Shown here: positions 21,574 through 33,480 of the stretch, piece after piece | Position numbering within the stretch: the first letter of the stretch is position 1 | How the letters are laid out: the number at the start of each line of letters is the position of its first letter | DNA from: Atlantibacter subterraneus | GTDB lineage: Bacteria; Pseudomonadota; Gammaproteobacteria; Enterobacterales; Enterobacteriaceae | Assembly: GCF_007570865.1 (NCBI RefSeq) | Contig: NZ_VLPS01000012.1 | Location: 1 to 64,000 of the forward strand | Direction: 5' to 3' | DNA length: 64,000 nucleotides | Made by a program: the position numbers and the translations under genes | Notes under the pieces: model-generated | Databases searched by the model: none | Told to the model about the DNA's origin: nothing | What the model saw: only the letters and a program-made list of their open reading frames with translations

Positions 21574-22620
21574 ATGAAAGAGCAATTGCCAGGCACGCAA
21601 CAGGGGATGGTTGAAAATGAACTGGACGTGCGCGGCCTGTTCCGCACGTTCTGGGCGGGAAAAATCTGGATCGTTGGGTTTGCCGCGCTGTTTATCATTG
21701 GCGCGCTGGTGTACACCATATTCGCTCGCCAGGAGTGGAGCGCGACGGCAATCACCGATCGGCCCACTGTGAACATGTTGGGGAGCTATTACTCCCAGCA
21801 ACAGTTTCTGCGTAACCTGGATGCGAAAGTGAATCCCAACGGGGTCGAGCAGCCTTCGGTGATGGATGATGCGTATAAAGAATTCATCATGCAGCTCGCT
21901 GCCTGGGATACCCGCCGTGATTTCTGGCTGCAGACTGATTATTACCAGCAGCGTAAAGCCGGAAACAGCAAAGTCGATGCGGCGTTGTTGGATGAACTGA
22001 TCGGCAATATTCAATTCACACCAGGCGATTTCACCCGCAATCTGAATGACAGCGTTAAGCTGATCGCCGAAACCGCGCCGGATGCCAATAACCTGCTGCG
22101 TCAATACGTGGCGTTTGCCAGCGAACGTGCCGCCAGCCATTTAAATGACGAACTGAAAGGTGCCTGGGCTGCGCGTACCATCCAGATGAAGGCACAGGTT
22201 AAGCGTCAGGAAGCCGTAGCCAAAGCGATCTATAACCGCAAAGTGCAAAGCGTGCAGGAAGCGTTAAAAATCGCTCAGCAGCACAATATTTCTACCAGCG
22301 AAACCCAGGTGCCTGCAGAGGAACTACCGGATTCTGAGTTGTTTATGCTGGGCCGTCCAAAACTGCAGGCACGCCTTGAAAATCTCCAGGCGGTCGGGCC
22401 TTCCTTTGATATCAGCTACGATCAAAACAGGGCGATGCTCACGACGCTTAATGTCGGCCCCTCGCTCGATCCCCGTTTTCAAACCTATCGGTATCTGAGA
22501 ACGCCTGAAGAACCGGTGAAGCGCGACAGTCCGCGCAGAGCATTCCTGATGATTATGTGGGGCGCAGTAGGTGCGCTCATTGGCGCAGGCGTTGCCCTGG
22601 CCCGTCGTCGTCCGGCATAA
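21574..22620 (+). CDS. wzzE: ECA polysaccharide chain length modulator
   Basis: A 348-residue polysaccharide co-polymerase (Wzz family) that sets the modal length of ECA chains and promotes cyclic ECA formation. There is a TM segment near residues 30-50, a large periplasmic alpha-helical domain, and a C-terminal TM with the Pro/Gly-rich context RRAFLMIMWGAVGALIGAGVAL. A GTG at 21571 directly abuts GGGGAA, so the ATG at 21574, at a normal spacing, is preferred. Confidence 0.95.
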   Translation: MKEQLPGTQQGMVENELDVRGLFRTFWAGKIWIVGFAALFIIGALVYTIFARQEWSATAITDRPTVNMLGSYYSQQQFLRNLDAKVNPNGVEQPSVMDDAYKEFIMQLAAWDTRRDFWLQTDYYQQRKAGNSKVDAALLDELIGNIQFTPGDFTRNLNDSVKLIAETAPDANNLLRQYVAFASERAASHLNDELKGAWAARTIQMKAQVKRQEAVAKAIYNRKVQSVQEALKIAQQHNISTSETQVPAEELPDSELFMLGRPKLQARLENLQAVGPSFDISYDQNRAMLTTLNVGPSLDPRFQTYRYLRTPEEPVKRDSPRRAFLMIMWGAVGALIGAGVALARRRPA

Positions 22621-22675
22621 GCATTTTGTAATGCGCGCAGAGTGCTGCGCGCGGATTTAATGGAAGAGAAGCGTT

Positions 22676-23806
22676 GTGAAAGTATTAACCGTTTTTGGCA
22701 CGCGTCCGGAAGCCATCAAGATGGCGCCTCTGGTACATGCGCTGGCAAAAGACCCGTATTTCGATGCCAGGGTCTGTGTAACCGCACAGCACCGGGAGAT
22801 GCTGGATCAGGTACTGCATTTGTTTTCAATTGTACCGGATTACGATCTCAACATTATGAAACCGGGGCAGGGATTAACGGAGATAACCTGTCGGATACTG
22901 GAGGGATTGAAGCCGGTTCTCGAAGATTTTGAACCCGATGTGATGCTAGTCCATGGGGATACCACCACCACCGTGGCGACCAGCCTGGCGGCGTTTTACC
23001 AGCGTATTCCTGTTGGGCACGTAGAAGCGGGATTACGTACCGGGGATCTCTGGTCACCCTGGCCTGAAGAGGCGAATCGCACGTTAACGGGCCATCTGGC
23101 GTCGTATCACTTCGCGCCAACTGAAAACTCGCGTGCCAATCTGCTGCGCGAAAATGTGGCGGATAAACGTATTTTCGTCACCGGCAACACGGTGATCGAT
23201 GCCCTGATTTCGGTGCGAGACTCTATTCTTGCGGATGAGCCGCGCCAGCGCGAACTGGCATCCCGCTATCCCTTTTTGCGTGACGATAAGAAATTGATCC
23301 TGGTGACGGGCCATCGCCGTGAAAGTTTCGGCCAGGGATTTGAGCACATCTGCGAGGCGTTAGTGGAGATCGCCCGTCAGAATCAGGATGTACAGATTGT
23401 TTACCCGGTGCATCTGAATCCCAATGTTAGCGAGCCGGTGAACCGTATTCTTGGACAGGTAGATAACGTGACGCTGATCGAACCGCAGGATTATTTGCCG
23501 TTTGTCTGGTTAATGGATCGTGCCTGGCTAATCCTGACGGATTCAGGCGGCATTCAGGAAGAAGCCCCCTCGCTGGGTAAACCCGTCTTAGTGATGCGAG
23601 AAACCACTGAACGTCCGGAAGCCATTAAAGCAGGCACGGTACGTCTGGTTGGTACGGACAGCACGCGTATCGTTGCGGAAGTGTCTCGCCTTCTGCATGA
23701 CGAGAGGGAGTACCAAATTATGAGCAAGGCCCATAATCCCTATGGCGATGGAAAAGCCTGCGCTCGCATTTTGCATGCATTAAAAAATAATCGGATAACA
23801 CTATGA
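22676..23806 (+). CDS. wecB: UDP-N-acetylglucosamine 2-epimerase
   Basis: A 376-residue GT-B-fold epimerase that converts UDP-GlcNAc to UDP-ManNAc for ECA. Motifs include the N-terminal [26 protein letters not shown] and the DSGGIQEEA loop. The start is GTG at 22676 with GGAAGAG upstream. Its stop overlaps the wecC start by four bases. Confidence 0.97.
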   Translation: MKVLTVFGTRPEAIKMAPLVHALAKDPYFDARVCVTAQHREMLDQVLHLFSIVPDYDLNIMKPGQGLTEITCRILEGLKPVLEDFEPDVMLVHGDTTTTVATSLAAFYQRIPVGHVEAGLRTGDLWSPWPEEANRTLTGHLASYHFAPTENSRANLLRENVADKRIFVTGNTVIDALISVRDSILADEPRQRELASRYPFLRDDKKLILVTGHRRESFGQGFEHICEALVEIARQNQDVQIVYPVHLNPNVSEPVNRILGQVDNVTLIEPQDYLPFVWLMDRAWLILTDSGGIQEEAPSLGKPVLVMRETTERPEAIKAGTVRLVGTDSTRIVAEVSRLLHDEREYQIMSKAHNPYGDGKACARILHALKNNRITL

Positions 23807-25065
23807 GTTTTTCAACTATTTCAGTAATTGGGCTGGGATACATTGGTTTGCCAACCGCCGCTGCCTTTGCATCGCGTCAGAAGCACGTTGTGGGGGTCGA
23901 CATTAACTCCCGTGCGGTTGATACCATCAACCGGGGTGAAATTCATATTGTTGAACCGGAATTAGGCAGCGTGGTGAAAGCGGCGGTTGAGGGCGGCTTT
24001 TTACGCGCCACCACTCAGCCCGAGGAAGCAGATGCATTTCTGATTGCCGTGCCGACGCCGTTTAAAGGCGAGCACGAGCCAGACATGAAATATGTGCAGG
24101 CTGCGGCGGAATCTATCGCCCCCGTGCTGCGTAAAGGCAACCTGGTGATCCTGGAGTCAACCTCGCCCGTTGGCGCGACCGAGCAAATGGCGCAGTGGCT
24201 GGCGGCATTACGCCCGGATCTCAGCTTTCCTCAACAAGCTGGCGATGACGCGGATATCAACATCGCTTATTGCCCGGAACGCGTCCTGCCCGGCCAGGTT
24301 ATGGTGGAATTGATTAAGAACGACCGCGTGGTCGGCGGGATGACGGCAGTATGCTCCGCGCGCGCCAGCGAACTGTATTACATCTTCCTGGAAGGGGAGT
24401 GTGTGGTGACGAACGCCCGCACCGCTGAAATGTGCAAACTGACCGAAAACAGCTTCCGCGATGTGAATATCGCCTTCGCCAACGAGCTGTCGCTGATTTG
24501 CGCCGATCAGGAGATTAACGTCTGGGAACTGATCCTCCTGGCGAACCGCCATCCGCGCGTCAATATTTTGCAGCCCGGCCCTGGCGTTGGCGGGCACTGC
24601 ATTGCGGTCGATCCGTGGTTTATTGTGGCGCAGAACCCGCAGCAGGCACGCCTTATCCGCACTGCCCGCGAAGTCAATGATTACAAACCCCTTTGGGTGC
24701 TTGAGCGTGTTAAAGCGACCGTGGCCGATTGCCTGACTGCCAGCGGCAAGCGCGCCAGTGAGCTAAAAATCGCCTGCTTTGGACTGGCGTTTAAACCCAA
24801 TATTGATGATTTGCGCGAAAGCCCGGCCATGGAGATTGCCCATCAAATCGCCCAGTGGAACAGTGGCGAAACGCTGGTGGTCGAACCCAATATCCACCAG
24901 TTGCCGGAAAGCCTTGCGCCGCACTGTAAGCTGGTCGCCATCGACGAGGCGCTGGCGCAGGCCGACGTGTTGGTGATGCTGGTCGATCATGCGCCGTTTA
25001 AAGCAATTGAAGCCGGTCACGTTCAGCAAACGTGGATCGTCGATACCAAAGGGGTATGGCGATGA
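23803..25065 (+). CDS. wecC: UDP-N-acetyl-D-mannosamine dehydrogenase
   Basis: A 420-residue NAD-dependent UDP-sugar dehydrogenase that oxidises UDP-ManNAc to UDP-ManNAcA, the second ECA sugar. The Rossmann motif is [14 protein letters not shown] (10-23) and the catalytic cysteine is Cys266 ([11 protein letters not shown]). ATGA overlaps join it to wecB upstream and rffG downstream. Confidence 0.97.
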   Translation: MSFSTISVIGLGYIGLPTAAAFASRQKHVVGVDINSRAVDTINRGEIHIVEPELGSVVKAAVEGGFLRATTQPEEADAFLIAVPTPFKGEHEPDMKYVQAAAESIAPVLRKGNLVILESTSPVGATEQMAQWLAALRPDLSFPQQAGDDADINIAYCPERVLPGQVMVELIKNDRVVGGMTAVCSARASELYYIFLEGECVVTNARTAEMCKLTENSFRDVNIAFANELSLICADQEINVWELILLANRHPRVNILQPGPGVGGHCIAVDPWFIVAQNPQQARLIRTAREVNDYKPLWVLERVKATVADCLTASGKRASELKIACFGLAFKPNIDDLRESPAMEIAHQIAQWNSGETLVVEPNIHQLPESLAPHCKLVAIDEALAQADVLVMLVDHAPFKAIEAGHVQQTWIVDTKGVWR

Positions 25066-26129
25066 AACGCATTCTGGTTACCGGCGGCGCGGGATTTATT
25101 GGCTCCGCCGTCGTCAGGCATATCATTAATGAAACCGCCGATAGCGTGGTTGTCGTGGATAAACTGACCTATGCCGGCAACCTTGCTTCCCTTGCGCCGG
25201 TTGCCGATAACCCGCGTTTTGCGTTTGAAAAAGTCGATATCGTCGACAGAGCTGAACTTGATCGGGTATTCACCACCTGGCGGCCAGATATCGTTATGCA
25301 TCTGGCGGCGGAAAGCCACGTCGATCGCTCTATCGATGGGCCAGCAGCCTTTATCGAAACGAATATTATAGGAACGTATACGCTGCTTGAGGCCGCTCGC
25401 GCATGGTGGAGTTCACTGGATGCATCAGGCAAAGCGCGCTTTCGTTTCCATCATATTTCGACAGATGAGGTGTATGGCGACCTTCACAGCAGCGAAGACT
25501 TTTTTACCGAGACGACGGCCTATGCGCCCAGTAGTCCTTATTCAGCGTCGAAGGCGGGTAGCGATCATCTGGTCCGTGCCTGGCATCGAACTTATGGCTT
25601 GCCCACTCTGGTGACGAATTGCTCAAATAATTATGGCCCCTATCATTTCCCGGAAAAACTCATCCCGCTGATGATACTGAATGGGTTGGCAGGTAAGCCG
25701 TTGCCGGTTTATGGCGACGGGCAGCAAATCCGTGATTGGTTATATGTAGAAGACCATGCTCGTGCGCTCTACCAGGTAGCAACCCAGGGGGCGATTGGCG
25801 AAACATGGAATATCGGCGGCCATAACGAACGTAAAAATATCGATGTTGTCACCACGATTTGCGATCTGCTTGAAGAACTGGTTCCTCAAAAGCCGCAAGG
25901 TGTCGTGCAATATCAGGATCTCATTACCTGGGTGGCAGACCGCCCAGGCCACGATCTGCGTTATGCCATTGATGCCAGTAAAATCGAGCGTGAACTGGGC
26001 TGGCGTCCGCAGGAATCGTTTGAAAGCGGTATTCGTAAAACGGTGCTCTGGTATTTGCAAAATCGATCCTGGTGGCAACAAGTACTGGACGGAAGTTATC
26101 AGGGCGAGCGTCTGGGTCTTCAGAGCTAA
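25062..26129 (+). CDS. rffG: dTDP-glucose 4,6-dehydratase (ECA-associated)
   Basis: A 355-residue extended SDR enzyme making dTDP-4-keto-6-deoxyglucose, a precursor of Fuc4NAc. The NAD motif is TGGAGFIG (7-14), the catalytic triad is Thr134-Asp135-Glu136, and the YSASK motif is Tyr160/Lys164. The ATG at 25062 overlaps the wecC stop and matches the E. coli start; the upstream extension of the frame lies within wecC. Confidence 0.96.
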   Translation: MKRILVTGGAGFIGSAVVRHIINETADSVVVVDKLTYAGNLASLAPVADNPRFAFEKVDIVDRAELDRVFTTWRPDIVMHLAAESHVDRSIDGPAAFIETNIIGTYTLLEAARAWWSSLDASGKARFRFHHISTDEVYGDLHSSEDFFTETTAYAPSSPYSASKAGSDHLVRAWHRTYGLPTLVTNCSNNYGPYHFPEKLIPLMILNGLAGKPLPVYGDGQQIRDWLYVEDHARALYQVATQGAIGETWNIGGHNERKNIDVVTTICDLLEELVPQKPQGVVQYQDLITWVADRPGHDLRYAIDASKIERELGWRPQESFESGIRKTVLWYLQNRSWWQQVLDGSYQGERLGLQS

Positions 26130-26146
26130 CTATCAGGAGAGACGAT

Positions 26147-27028
26147 ATGAAGGGGATCATTCTGGCGGGTGGTTCAGGGACACGTCTGCATCCCATCACG
26201 CGTGGCGTGTCGAAGCAGCTTCTGCCCATCTATGACAAGCCAATGATTTACTATCCGCTCTCCGTGCTGATGCTGGCGGGGATTCGTGAGATTTTATTGA
26301 TCACAACGCCAGAGGATTTAAGCAGTTACCAGCGACTGCTGGGGGACGGTTCTGATTTTGGCATCAGCCTTCACTATGCTGAGCAGCCCAGTCCCGACGG
26401 GCTCGCTCAGGCGTTTATTATTGGTGAGAAATTTCTCGACGGACAGCCTTCCTGCCTGGTATTAGGCGACAATATTTTTTTCGGGCAGGGGTTCAGCCCT
26501 AAACTACGGCAGGTCTCGGCCCGTAATGGCGGAGCAACGGTGTTTGGTTATCAGGTTATGGATCCTGAGCGCTTCGGCGTAGTCGAGTTTGATGACAACT
26601 TCCGGGCGCTCTCCATTGAAGAAAAGCCAAAAAACCCGAAATCTAACTGGGCAGTTACCGGTCTCTATTTTTATGATGAAAAAGTGGTCGAGTACGCGAA
26701 AAAGGTTAAACCTTCTGAGCGTGGGGAACTGGAAATAACCTCTATTAACCAGATGTATCTTGAGCAAGGCTCGCTCTCTGTCGAGCTGTTAGGCCGTGGG
26801 TTTGCCTGGCTGGATACGGGAACTCATGACAGCCTGATCGAGGCCAGTACCTTCGTGCAAACCGTCGAAAAGCGTCAGGGGTTTAAGATTGCCTGCCTGG
26901 AAGAGATCGCCTGGCGCAATGGCTGGCTGGATGATGATGGTGTTAAGCGCGCCGCAGAACGTCTGACAAAAACGGGCTATGGCCGTTATTTACTGGAGTT
27001 GCTTCGTGCCCGTCCGCGCCAGTATTAA
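26147..27028 (+). CDS. rffH: Glucose-1-phosphate thymidylyltransferase (ECA-associated)
   Basis: A 293-residue nucleotidyltransferase that makes dTDP-glucose from dTTP and glucose-1-phosphate, feeding RffG. The signature is [13 protein letters not shown] (4-16). The ATG at 26147 follows AGGAGAG and gives MKGIILAGG, the family start. Its 3' end overlaps wecD by 23 bases. Confidence 0.96.
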   Translation: MKGIILAGGSGTRLHPITRGVSKQLLPIYDKPMIYYPLSVLMLAGIREILLITTPEDLSSYQRLLGDGSDFGISLHYAEQPSPDGLAQAFIIGEKFLDGQPSCLVLGDNIFFGQGFSPKLRQVSARNGGATVFGYQVMDPERFGVVEFDDNFRALSIEEKPKNPKSNWAVTGLYFYDEKVVEYAKKVKPSERGELEITSINQMYLEQGSLSVELLGRGFAWLDTGTHDSLIEASTFVQTVEKRQGFKIACLEEIAWRNGWLDDDGVKRAAERLTKTGYGRYLLELLRARPRQY

Positions 27029-27683
27029 TCCCCTGGAATGGGAAAGCCGGTTCTTTGGTATCAATACCGCAATCCTGCGCCTGGGCGATGACGCGTCGGT
27101 GCTGGATGCTACGCAGTTAACCGCCTGGTCTCGTTTGCAGGCGAAAGTGCCCGCGCAGCGCACAGACTGGCTGGACGCTCTGCAGCAGTTGCAGTTTCAG
27201 CTGGTAGAAGGTGAAGCCGATTTTGTGCTGGATGTTGGCGTCGGCAATACCGATCCCGGCCTGCTGCCTGCGGGGGTAGACGATATTCCTGCTCTGCGCA
27301 CTATGGCAGCCACGCTGTTTGCCAGGAGCCGTTTTCGCGCCCCCTGGTACGCGCCTGACGCCAGCGGGCGTTTTTACGCTCAGTGGGTGGAGAATGCCGT
27401 CAATGGCAGTTTCGATCATACCTGCCTGATATTGCGCGAGGATGACGGCGCTATCCGTGGGTTTGTCACGCTGCGTCAGCTTAACGCCAGCGAGACGCGT
27501 ATCGGCTTGCTGGGCGGTTATGGCGCAGGGCGCATCCTGATGGACGCCGCGCGCCACTGGTGTGAAATTCGTCAATCAAACGTGTTGCGTGTGGCGACCC
27601 AAATGGGCAATCGCGCCGCCATTCGTCGTTATATTCAAAGCGGTGCTACCCTGGAAAGCGCCGCGTACTGGCTATACAGGTGA
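27006..27683 (+). CDS. wecD: dTDP-4-amino-4,6-dideoxygalactose N-acetyltransferase
   Basis: A 225-residue GNAT-family acetyltransferase that completes dTDP-Fuc4NAc. The acetyl-CoA-binding core is seen as [18 protein letters not shown]. The start taken is GTG at 27006 ((M)PVRASINPL), as in E. coli. The N-terminal half is more divergent from E. coli than other wec genes, which is typical for this protein. Confidence 0.92.
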   Translation: MPVRASINPLEWESRFFGINTAILRLGDDASVLDATQLTAWSRLQAKVPAQRTDWLDALQQLQFQLVEGEADFVLDVGVGNTDPGLLPAGVDDIPALRTMAATLFARSRFRAPWYAPDASGRFYAQWVENAVNGSFDHTCLILREDDGAIRGFVTLRQLNASETRIGLLGGYGAGRILMDAARHWCEIRQSNVLRVATQMGNRAAIRRYIQSGATLESAAYWLYR

Positions 27684-27687
27684 ACAG

Positions 27688-28818
27688 ATGATCCCATTTA
27701 ATGCTCCGCCCGTGGTTGGAACGGAAATTGACTACATGCAGTCTGCGATGGGCAGTGGCAAATTGTGTGGTGATGGCGGCTTTACCCGTCGTTGCCAGCA
27801 GTGGTTTGAGCAACGCTTCGGCAGCGCCAAGGTATTGCTTACGCCGTCCTGCACCGCATCGCTGGAAATGGCGGCACTGCTGTTGGATATTCAGCCCGGC
27901 GATGAAGTGATCATGCCGAGCTATACCTTCGTTTCTACCGCCAACGCTTTTGTACTGCGTGGCGCGAATATCGTCTTTGTCGATTTGCGTCCCGACACCA
28001 TGAACATCGACGAAACGCTGATTGAAGCGGCGATAACCGATAAAACTCGCGCGATCGTGCCGGTGCATTACGCGGGCGTCGCCTGTGAAATGGACGTCAT
28101 TATGGCAATCGCGAAAAAGCATAACCTGTTTGTGGTGGAAGACGCGGCGCAGGGCGTGATGTCCACCTATAAAGGCCGGGCGTTAGGCACCATTGGCCAT
28201 ATCGGCTGCTTTAGTTTCCATGAAACCAAGAACTACACCGCAGGCGGCGAAGGCGGCGCGACGCTGATTAACGATCCGAAGCTGATTGAGCGTGCGGAAA
28301 TCATTCGCGAGAAAGGCACCAACCGCAGCCAGTTCTTCCGGGGCCAGGTCGATAAATACACCTGGCGGGATATTGGCTCGAGCTATTTGATGTCAGATCT
28401 CCAGGCTGCCTATTTGTGGGCGCAGCTGGAGGCGGCGGATCGCATCAACCAGCAGCGCCTGGCGCTGTGGCAAACCTATTATGACGCCCTTGAGCCGCTG
28501 GCGCGCACAGGGCGTATTGAGTTGCCTTCTGTTCCTGACACGTGTGGCCATAACGCGCATATGTTTTATATCAAACTGCGGGATATTGACGATCGCAGCA
28601 ATCTCATCGCCTGGCTGAAAGAGGCGGAGATTCTGGCAGTGTTCCATTACATCCCCCTACACAGCTGCCCGGCAGGCGAGAAATTTGGCGAATTCTTTGG
28701 TGAAGACCGCTACACCACCCGCGAAAGCGAACGCCTGCTGCGGTTGCCGCTGTTCTACAATCTTGCACCTTTCAACCAGCGTACGGTTATCAATTCGCTG
28801 TTAAGTTACTTCGCCTGA
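27688..28818 (+). CDS. wecE: dTDP-4-amino-4,6-dideoxygalactose transaminase
   Basis: A 376-residue DegT/DnrJ/EryC1-family PLP aminotransferase that aminates dTDP-4-keto-6-deoxyglucose. The PLP lysine is Lys181 (SFHETKNYTAGGEGG), and the PLP-phosphate contacts TPSCTASLE and EDAAQG are visible. The ATG at 27688 matches the known start; it lies 4 bp after the wecD stop and 1 bp before wzxE. Confidence 0.97.
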   Translation: MIPFNAPPVVGTEIDYMQSAMGSGKLCGDGGFTRRCQQWFEQRFGSAKVLLTPSCTASLEMAALLLDIQPGDEVIMPSYTFVSTANAFVLRGANIVFVDLRPDTMNIDETLIEAAITDKTRAIVPVHYAGVACEMDVIMAIAKKHNLFVVEDAAQGVMSTYKGRALGTIGHIGCFSFHETKNYTAGGEGGATLINDPKLIERAEIIREKGTNRSQFFRGQVDKYTWRDIGSSYLMSDLQAAYLWAQLEAADRINQQRLALWQTYYDALEPLARTGRIELPSVPDTCGHNAHMFYIKLRDIDDRSNLIAWLKEAEILAVFHYIPLHSCPAGEKFGEFFGEDRYTTRESERLLRLPLFYNLAPFNQRTVINSLLSYFA

Positions 28819-28819
28819 T

Positions 28820-30070
28820 ATGTCTCTTGCAAAAGCCTCAGTGTGGACGGCAGCGTCCACACTTATCAAGATTGCCGCCGGTTTGCTGGTCATCAAACTG
28901 CTGGCAGTGGCATTCGGCCCTGAAGGGGTCGGACAGGCAGGAAACTTTCGTCAGCTCATCACTGTGTTAGGCGTTCTGGCGGGGGCCGGGATTTTTAACG
29001 GCGTGACTAAGCTGGTCGCCCAGCATCATGACGATCCTGAACAGCTAAGGCAGGTTACCGGCACGTCGTCGGCGATGGTGTTGGGGTTCTCCACGCTGTT
29101 AGCGATCATTTTTTTGCTGGCTGCACAGCCCATCAGCATTGGCCTGTTTGGGCACGACCGTTACCAGAATGTGGTGCGGCTGGTGGCTTTTATCCAGATG
29201 GGTATCGCCTGGGCTAACCTGACGCTGGCGATCCTGAAAGGCTTTCGCGATGCGCGCGGCAATGCGTTGTCGCTAATTATCGGCAGCATCATTGGCGTTG
29301 CCGCCTGGTATCTGTGTTATCGACTCGGCGGCTACGAAGGCGCATTGCTGGGGCTGGCGCTGGTGCCTGCGCTGGTGGTGTTCCCGGCGTTGTGGATGCT
29401 TAAACGGCGTGAGCACGTGCCCCTGGGCTACCTGAAGCCGCGCTGGGACAGCCCTCTCGCCAGGCAACTGTCAAAGTTTACCCTGATGGCATTAATCACG
29501 TCGGTTACGCTGCCCGTAGCGTATGTGATGATGCGAAACCTGATGGCGGCCCAGTACAGCTGGGATGAAGTCGGTATCTGGCAAGGGGTGAGCACTATCT
29601 CCGATGCCTACCTGCAATTTATTACCGCCACGTTCAGCGTCTGGCTGCTGCCTACGCTGTCGCGCTTAACCGCCAAACAGGACATCACCCGTGAGGTGTT
29701 GCGTTCGCTAAAGTTTGTGCTTCCGGCGGTTGCTGCGGCGAGCTTAACGGTCTGGCTGTTACGCGATGTTGCTATCTGGCTGTTGTTCTCGGCGAAGTTT
29801 ACTGCGATGCGCGATCTGTTCGCATGGCAACTGGTCGGCGATGTGCTGAAAGTGGGCGCTTACGTGTTTGGTTATCTGGTGATCGCCAAAGCGTCGCTGC
29901 GCTTTTATATCCTGGCTGAACTCAGCCAGTTTGCGCTGCTGATCGGGTTCTCCCGTTGGCTGATTCCCGCTCATGGCGCGCTGGGCGCGGCGCAGGCTTA
30001 CATGGCCACTTATATCGTCTATTTCACCCTATGTTGCGGCGTATTTTTACTCTGGCGCAGAAAAGCATGA
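28820..30070 (+). CDS. wzxE: ECA lipid III flippase
   Basis: A 416-residue MOP/MATE-type flippase with about 12 hydrophobic segments. It moves the undecaprenyl-PP-linked ECA trisaccharide from the cytoplasmic to the periplasmic face of the inner membrane. It begins [26 protein letters not shown]. The stop overlaps the wecF start by four bases. Confidence 0.96.
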   Translation: MSLAKASVWTAASTLIKIAAGLLVIKLLAVAFGPEGVGQAGNFRQLITVLGVLAGAGIFNGVTKLVAQHHDDPEQLRQVTGTSSAMVLGFSTLLAIIFLLAAQPISIGLFGHDRYQNVVRLVAFIQMGIAWANLTLAILKGFRDARGNALSLIIGSIIGVAAWYLCYRLGGYEGALLGLALVPALVVFPALWMLKRREHVPLGYLKPRWDSPLARQLSKFTLMALITSVTLPVAYVMMRNLMAAQYSWDEVGIWQGVSTISDAYLQFITATFSVWLLPTLSRLTAKQDITREVLRSLKFVLPAVAAASLTVWLLRDVAIWLLFSAKFTAMRDLFAWQLVGDVLKVGAYVFGYLVIAKASLRFYILAELSQFALLIGFSRWLIPAHGALGAAQAYMATYIVYFTLCCGVFLLWRRKA

Positions 30071-31143
30071 ACCCGTTAATCCATATTCTGGGGTCGGATA
30101 TTCCCCACCATAACCACACCGTACTGGGTTATTTTAATGACGAACTCGCATCGCTGGGGGCGATTGCCCAACGCTTTATGGTGGTCTCACAGGATGCATC
30201 GTTGCAAAGCCAGTATCCCGCGTTGAACATTGAGCGTTATCCCACAAAAAAGGCGCTCAGCGCTGCGGTTATCGCATTAGCGCGTAACGATCGCGCGCAG
30301 CGTTTTTTCTTCCACGGACAGTTTAATGCGCCGCTGTGGATAGCGTTGTTGACCGGCGGGCTAAAATCCTCACAGGTGAGCTGGCATATCTGGGGGGCCG
30401 ATCTGTATGAAGCGTCGCGCAGTCTCAAGTTTCGCCTGTTTTATTTTCTGCGCCGGCTGGCGCACAAGCGCGTTGGGCACGTGTTTGCCACGCGCGGCGA
30501 TCTTAATTATTTTCATCAGCGTAACCCCGCGGTGCCGGGCTCGTTGCTCTATTTCCCGACCCGCATGGACCCGGCGTTGAACGCCCTGGAAAAAGCGCCA
30601 GCGACGGGTAAATTGACCATCCTGGTGGGAAACTCCGGCGACAGAAGTAATGAACATATTGCGGCACTGAAGGCGGTTCACCGGCAGTTTGGCGACAGCG
30701 TAGAAGTGATTGTGCCGATGGGCTATCCGGCGAATAACCAGGCCTACATCGCAGAAGTCGAGCAGGCCGGGGGAGCGCTATTCAGCGCTGATAATCTGCA
30801 TATTTTGCGCGATAAAATGGCATTTGACGATTACCTCGCCATGCTGCGACGTTGCGATCTGGGCTATTTTATCTTTGCTCGTCAGCAGGGCATCGGCACG
30901 CTGTGCCTGCTGATTCAGGCGGGTATTCCCTGCGTGCTGAGCCGCCAGAACCCGTTCTGGCAGGATATGACGGAACAGCATCTGCCGGTGCTGTTTACCG
31001 ACGATATACTTAATGACACGGTTATTCGCGAAGCGCAGCGCCAGCTTGCCCTGGTAGACAAATCAACTATCGATTTCTTCCGGCCTGGTTATATCACCGG
31101 CTGGCATCAGGCGTTACGCGTGGCGGCGGGAGAGGCATCATGA
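30067..31143 (+). CDS. wecF: TDP-Fuc4NAc:lipid II Fuc4NAc transferase
   Basis: A 358-residue glycosyltransferase (GT56) that adds the third ECA sugar, forming lipid III. The family start [19 protein letters not shown] is at 30067, within the overlap with wzxE; the frame upstream belongs to wzxE. Conserved stretches include [18 protein letters not shown] and [11 protein letters not shown]. It overlaps wzyE by four bases. Confidence 0.96.
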   Translation: MNPLIHILGSDIPHHNHTVLGYFNDELASLGAIAQRFMVVSQDASLQSQYPALNIERYPTKKALSAAVIALARNDRAQRFFFHGQFNAPLWIALLTGGLKSSQVSWHIWGADLYEASRSLKFRLFYFLRRLAHKRVGHVFATRGDLNYFHQRNPAVPGSLLYFPTRMDPALNALEKAPATGKLTILVGNSGDRSNEHIAALKAVHRQFGDSVEVIVPMGYPANNQAYIAEVEQAGGALFSADNLHILRDKMAFDDYLAMLRRCDLGYFIFARQQGIGTLCLLIQAGIPCVLSRQNPFWQDMTEQHLPVLFTDDILNDTVIREAQRQLALVDKSTIDFFRPGYITGWHQALRVAAGEAS

Positions 31144-32501
31144 GCTTGTTGCAATTTAGCGGGCTGTTTATTGTCTGGCTGCTGGCGACGCTGTTTATCA
31201 CCACCACCACCTGGTTTGAATTTCGCCGGGTGCGGTTCAATTTCAATATTTTCTTCTCGCTGCTGTTTCTGCTGACTTTTTTCTTCGGCTTCCCGTTTAC
31301 CGCCTTGCTGGTGTTTCGTTTTGACGTCGCCGTGGTGCCTGCGGAAGTGCTGCTTCAGGCGCAACTCGCCGCCGCCTGTTTCTATGGGATTTATTATGTG
31401 ACCTATAAAACCCGGCTGCGGCCACGCGGCAGTGAGCCAGCGCGACAGCTGTTCTCAGTGAATCGCGTTGAGGCCCAACTGACGTGGATATTGCTAATGG
31501 CGGTGGCGCTGGTCAGCGTGGGCATCTTCTTTATGCATAACGGCTTTTTGCTGTTTCGGCTGCACTCCTACAGCCAGATATTTTCCAGCGAAGTATCCGG
31601 CGTGGCACTGAAGCGCTTCTTCTACTTCTTTATACCGGCGATGCTGGTGATCTATTTTCTGCGCCAGAGCGTCCAGGCGTGGCTGTTTTTCCTGGTGGTC
31701 ACCGTGGGGTTCGGCTTGCTGACCTATGCCATCGTCGGCGGGACGCGCGCCAATATCATTATCGCCTTCGCGATTTTTTTGTTTATCGGCATTATTCGTG
31801 GCTGGATTTCTCTGTGGATGCTGGCAGCGGCCGGAGCGATGGGCATCGTCGGGATGTTCTGGCTGGCCCTGAAACGCTATGGGCTGGATGTGCGCGGCGA
31901 TGAAGCTTTTTACACGTTCCTCTATCTGACCCGCGATACTTTCTCGCCGTGGGAGAATCTGGCGCTGCTGCTACAGAATTACGGCAATATCGAATTTCAG
32001 GGACTGGCACCCATCGCGCGCGATTTTTACGTATTTATTCCCACCTGGCTGTGGCCAGACCGGCCAGGCATCGTACTTAACTCAGCGAACTACTTTACCT
32101 GGGAAGTATTGAACAACCACTCCGGACTGGCGATTTCGCCAACGCTGATCGGCTCGCTGGTGGTGATGGGCGGCGTGTGGTTTATTCCGCTGGGGGCGGT
32201 GGTGGTCGGGCTGATTATTAAGTGGTTTGACTGGCTTTACCAGCAAGGTATTAACGGAACCAATCGCTACAAGTCCGCGATTTTGCAGAGTTTCTGCTTT
32301 GGGGCCATCTTTAATATGATCGTGTTGGCTCGTGAAGGCCTCGATTCGTTTGTTTCACGCGTGGTGTTTTTTATGGTGATTTTCGGTGCCTGTTTGCTGA
32401 TCGCCAAATTGCTGTACTGGATGTTGGAAAGTGCCGGGTTGATTCGTGGCAGGGTCCGTTCACTATCAGGGCGTTTTCCGCCCGGTCACAATCTCGGATA
32501 A
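31140..32501 (+). CDS. wzyE: ECA polymerase
   Basis: A 453-residue polytopic inner-membrane protein with about 11 hydrophobic segments. It polymerises the ECA trisaccharide repeat on the periplasmic face, with chain length set by WzzE. It begins [19 protein letters not shown]. Translation is coupled to wecF through an ATGA overlap, and wecG begins 8 bp downstream. Confidence 0.95.
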   Translation: MSLLQFSGLFIVWLLATLFITTTTWFEFRRVRFNFNIFFSLLFLLTFFFGFPFTALLVFRFDVAVVPAEVLLQAQLAAACFYGIYYVTYKTRLRPRGSEPARQLFSVNRVEAQLTWILLMAVALVSVGIFFMHNGFLLFRLHSYSQIFSSEVSGVALKRFFYFFIPAMLVIYFLRQSVQAWLFFLVVTVGFGLLTYAIVGGTRANIIIAFAIFLFIGIIRGWISLWMLAAAGAMGIVGMFWLALKRYGLDVRGDEAFYTFLYLTRDTFSPWENLALLLQNYGNIEFQGLAPIARDFYVFIPTWLWPDRPGIVLNSANYFTWEVLNNHSGLAISPTLIGSLVVMGGVWFIPLGAVVVGLIIKWFDWLYQQGINGTNRYKSAILQSFCFGAIFNMIVLAREGLDSFVSRVVFFMVIFGACLLIAKLLYWMLESAGLIRGRVRSLSGRFPPGHNLG

Positions 32502-32509
32502 GGAAGCAG

Positions 32510-33250
32510 ATGACTGACGACAATAGCGCGCCGCGTTATAACCTACGTGGGCAGAATTTGCTCGGCTGGCGTGATAAGCAACATGCTCTCAACTATCTCT
32601 TTGCGGAGGGTCGGTTGAAGCAGGGAACACTGGTTGCCATCAACGCCGAAAAAATGCTCACGCTCAACGACGATGCGGAGATCAGAGCGCTGATCGACGC
32701 GGCGGAATATAAATACGCGGATGGCATCAGCGTTGTGCGTTCAATACGCAAGAAATATCCGCAGGCGCAAATCTCCCGCGTTGCAGGTGCAGATCTCTGG
32801 GAAGCCTTAATGGCTCGCGCCGGTCAGGTGGGTACGCCGGTGTTTCTGATCGGCGGAAAAGCGCAGGTGCTGAGCGAAACGGTTAGCCAATTGCGGCAGC
32901 GTTGGCAGGTCAACGTGGTCGGCGAGCAGGATGGCTATTTCCCACCGGAAGCGCGCCAGGCGCTGTTTGAGCGGATCCGTGATAGTGGTGCACAGATCGT
33001 GACGGTTGCGATGGGCTCTCCACGCCAGGAAATTTTTATGCGCGACTGCCGTAAGATCTATCCGGATGCCCTGTATATGGGGGTCGGCGGCACGTATGAC
33101 GTCTTCACCGGCCATGTAAAACGTGCGCCGAAAGCGTGGCAGCGCCTGGGGCTGGAGTGGCTGTACCGTCTGCTCTCCCAGCCCAGCCGTATCACCCGTC
33201 AGCTCCGTTTACTGCGCTATCTCGCCTGGCATTACACCGGCAAGCTATAA
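32510..33250 (+). CDS. wecG: UDP-ManNAcA transferase (lipid II synthesis)
   Basis: A 246-residue GT26 (WecG/TagA/CpsF) glycosyltransferase that adds ManNAcA to lipid I. Family stretches are visible: [30 protein letters not shown] and [18 protein letters not shown]. It is the last ECA gene and is followed by a hairpin. E. coli WecG has the same length. Confidence 0.97.
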   Translation: MTDDNSAPRYNLRGQNLLGWRDKQHALNYLFAEGRLKQGTLVAINAEKMLTLNDDAEIRALIDAAEYKYADGISVVRSIRKKYPQAQISRVAGADLWEALMARAGQVGTPVFLIGGKAQVLSETVSQLRQRWQVNVVGEQDGYFPPEARQALFERIRDSGAQIVTVAMGSPRQEIFMRDCRKIYPDALYMGVGGTYDVFTGHVKRAPKAWQRLGLEWLYRLLSQPSRITRQLRLLRYLAWHYTGKL

Positions 33251-33257
33251 CCTCTTC

Positions 33258-33280
33258 ACGGCGGAACGTGCTTCCGCCGT
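33258..33280 (+). terminator. Hairpin after the ECA operon
   Basis: ACGGCGGAA/TTCCGCCGT forms a 9-bp stem with loop CGTGC. A run of eight Ts appears only about 15 nt later, so termination by this element is uncertain. Confidence 0.5.
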
Positions 33281-33453
33281 ATCGTTACCCCCGCTTTTTT
33301 TTCTATTTCTCAACATTTTTTTAATCTGCCGTTTGCCATTTTGGAAAATTTAGGAAACCATGCGCGGGTTTTTGCGCCTGATATTCACGTCAGTGATGTT
33401 TGGCGACGATTACCCCTATGACATGACCCATAACAATAACCGGCACATCCGGA

Positions 33454-33476
33454 GCAACAACATCACAACACAGAGG
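33454..33476 (+). promoter_or_regulatory. ACA-rich translation enhancer / GcvB target in the yifK leader
   Basis: The 5' untranslated region just before yifK reads CAACAACATCACAACACAG and then GAGG. In Salmonella, ACA motifs in the yifK leader enhance translation and are the target of the G/U-rich seed of the sRNA GcvB. The same motif density is visible here. GcvB itself is not in the window. Confidence 0.65.
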
Positions 33477-33480
33477 ATTT

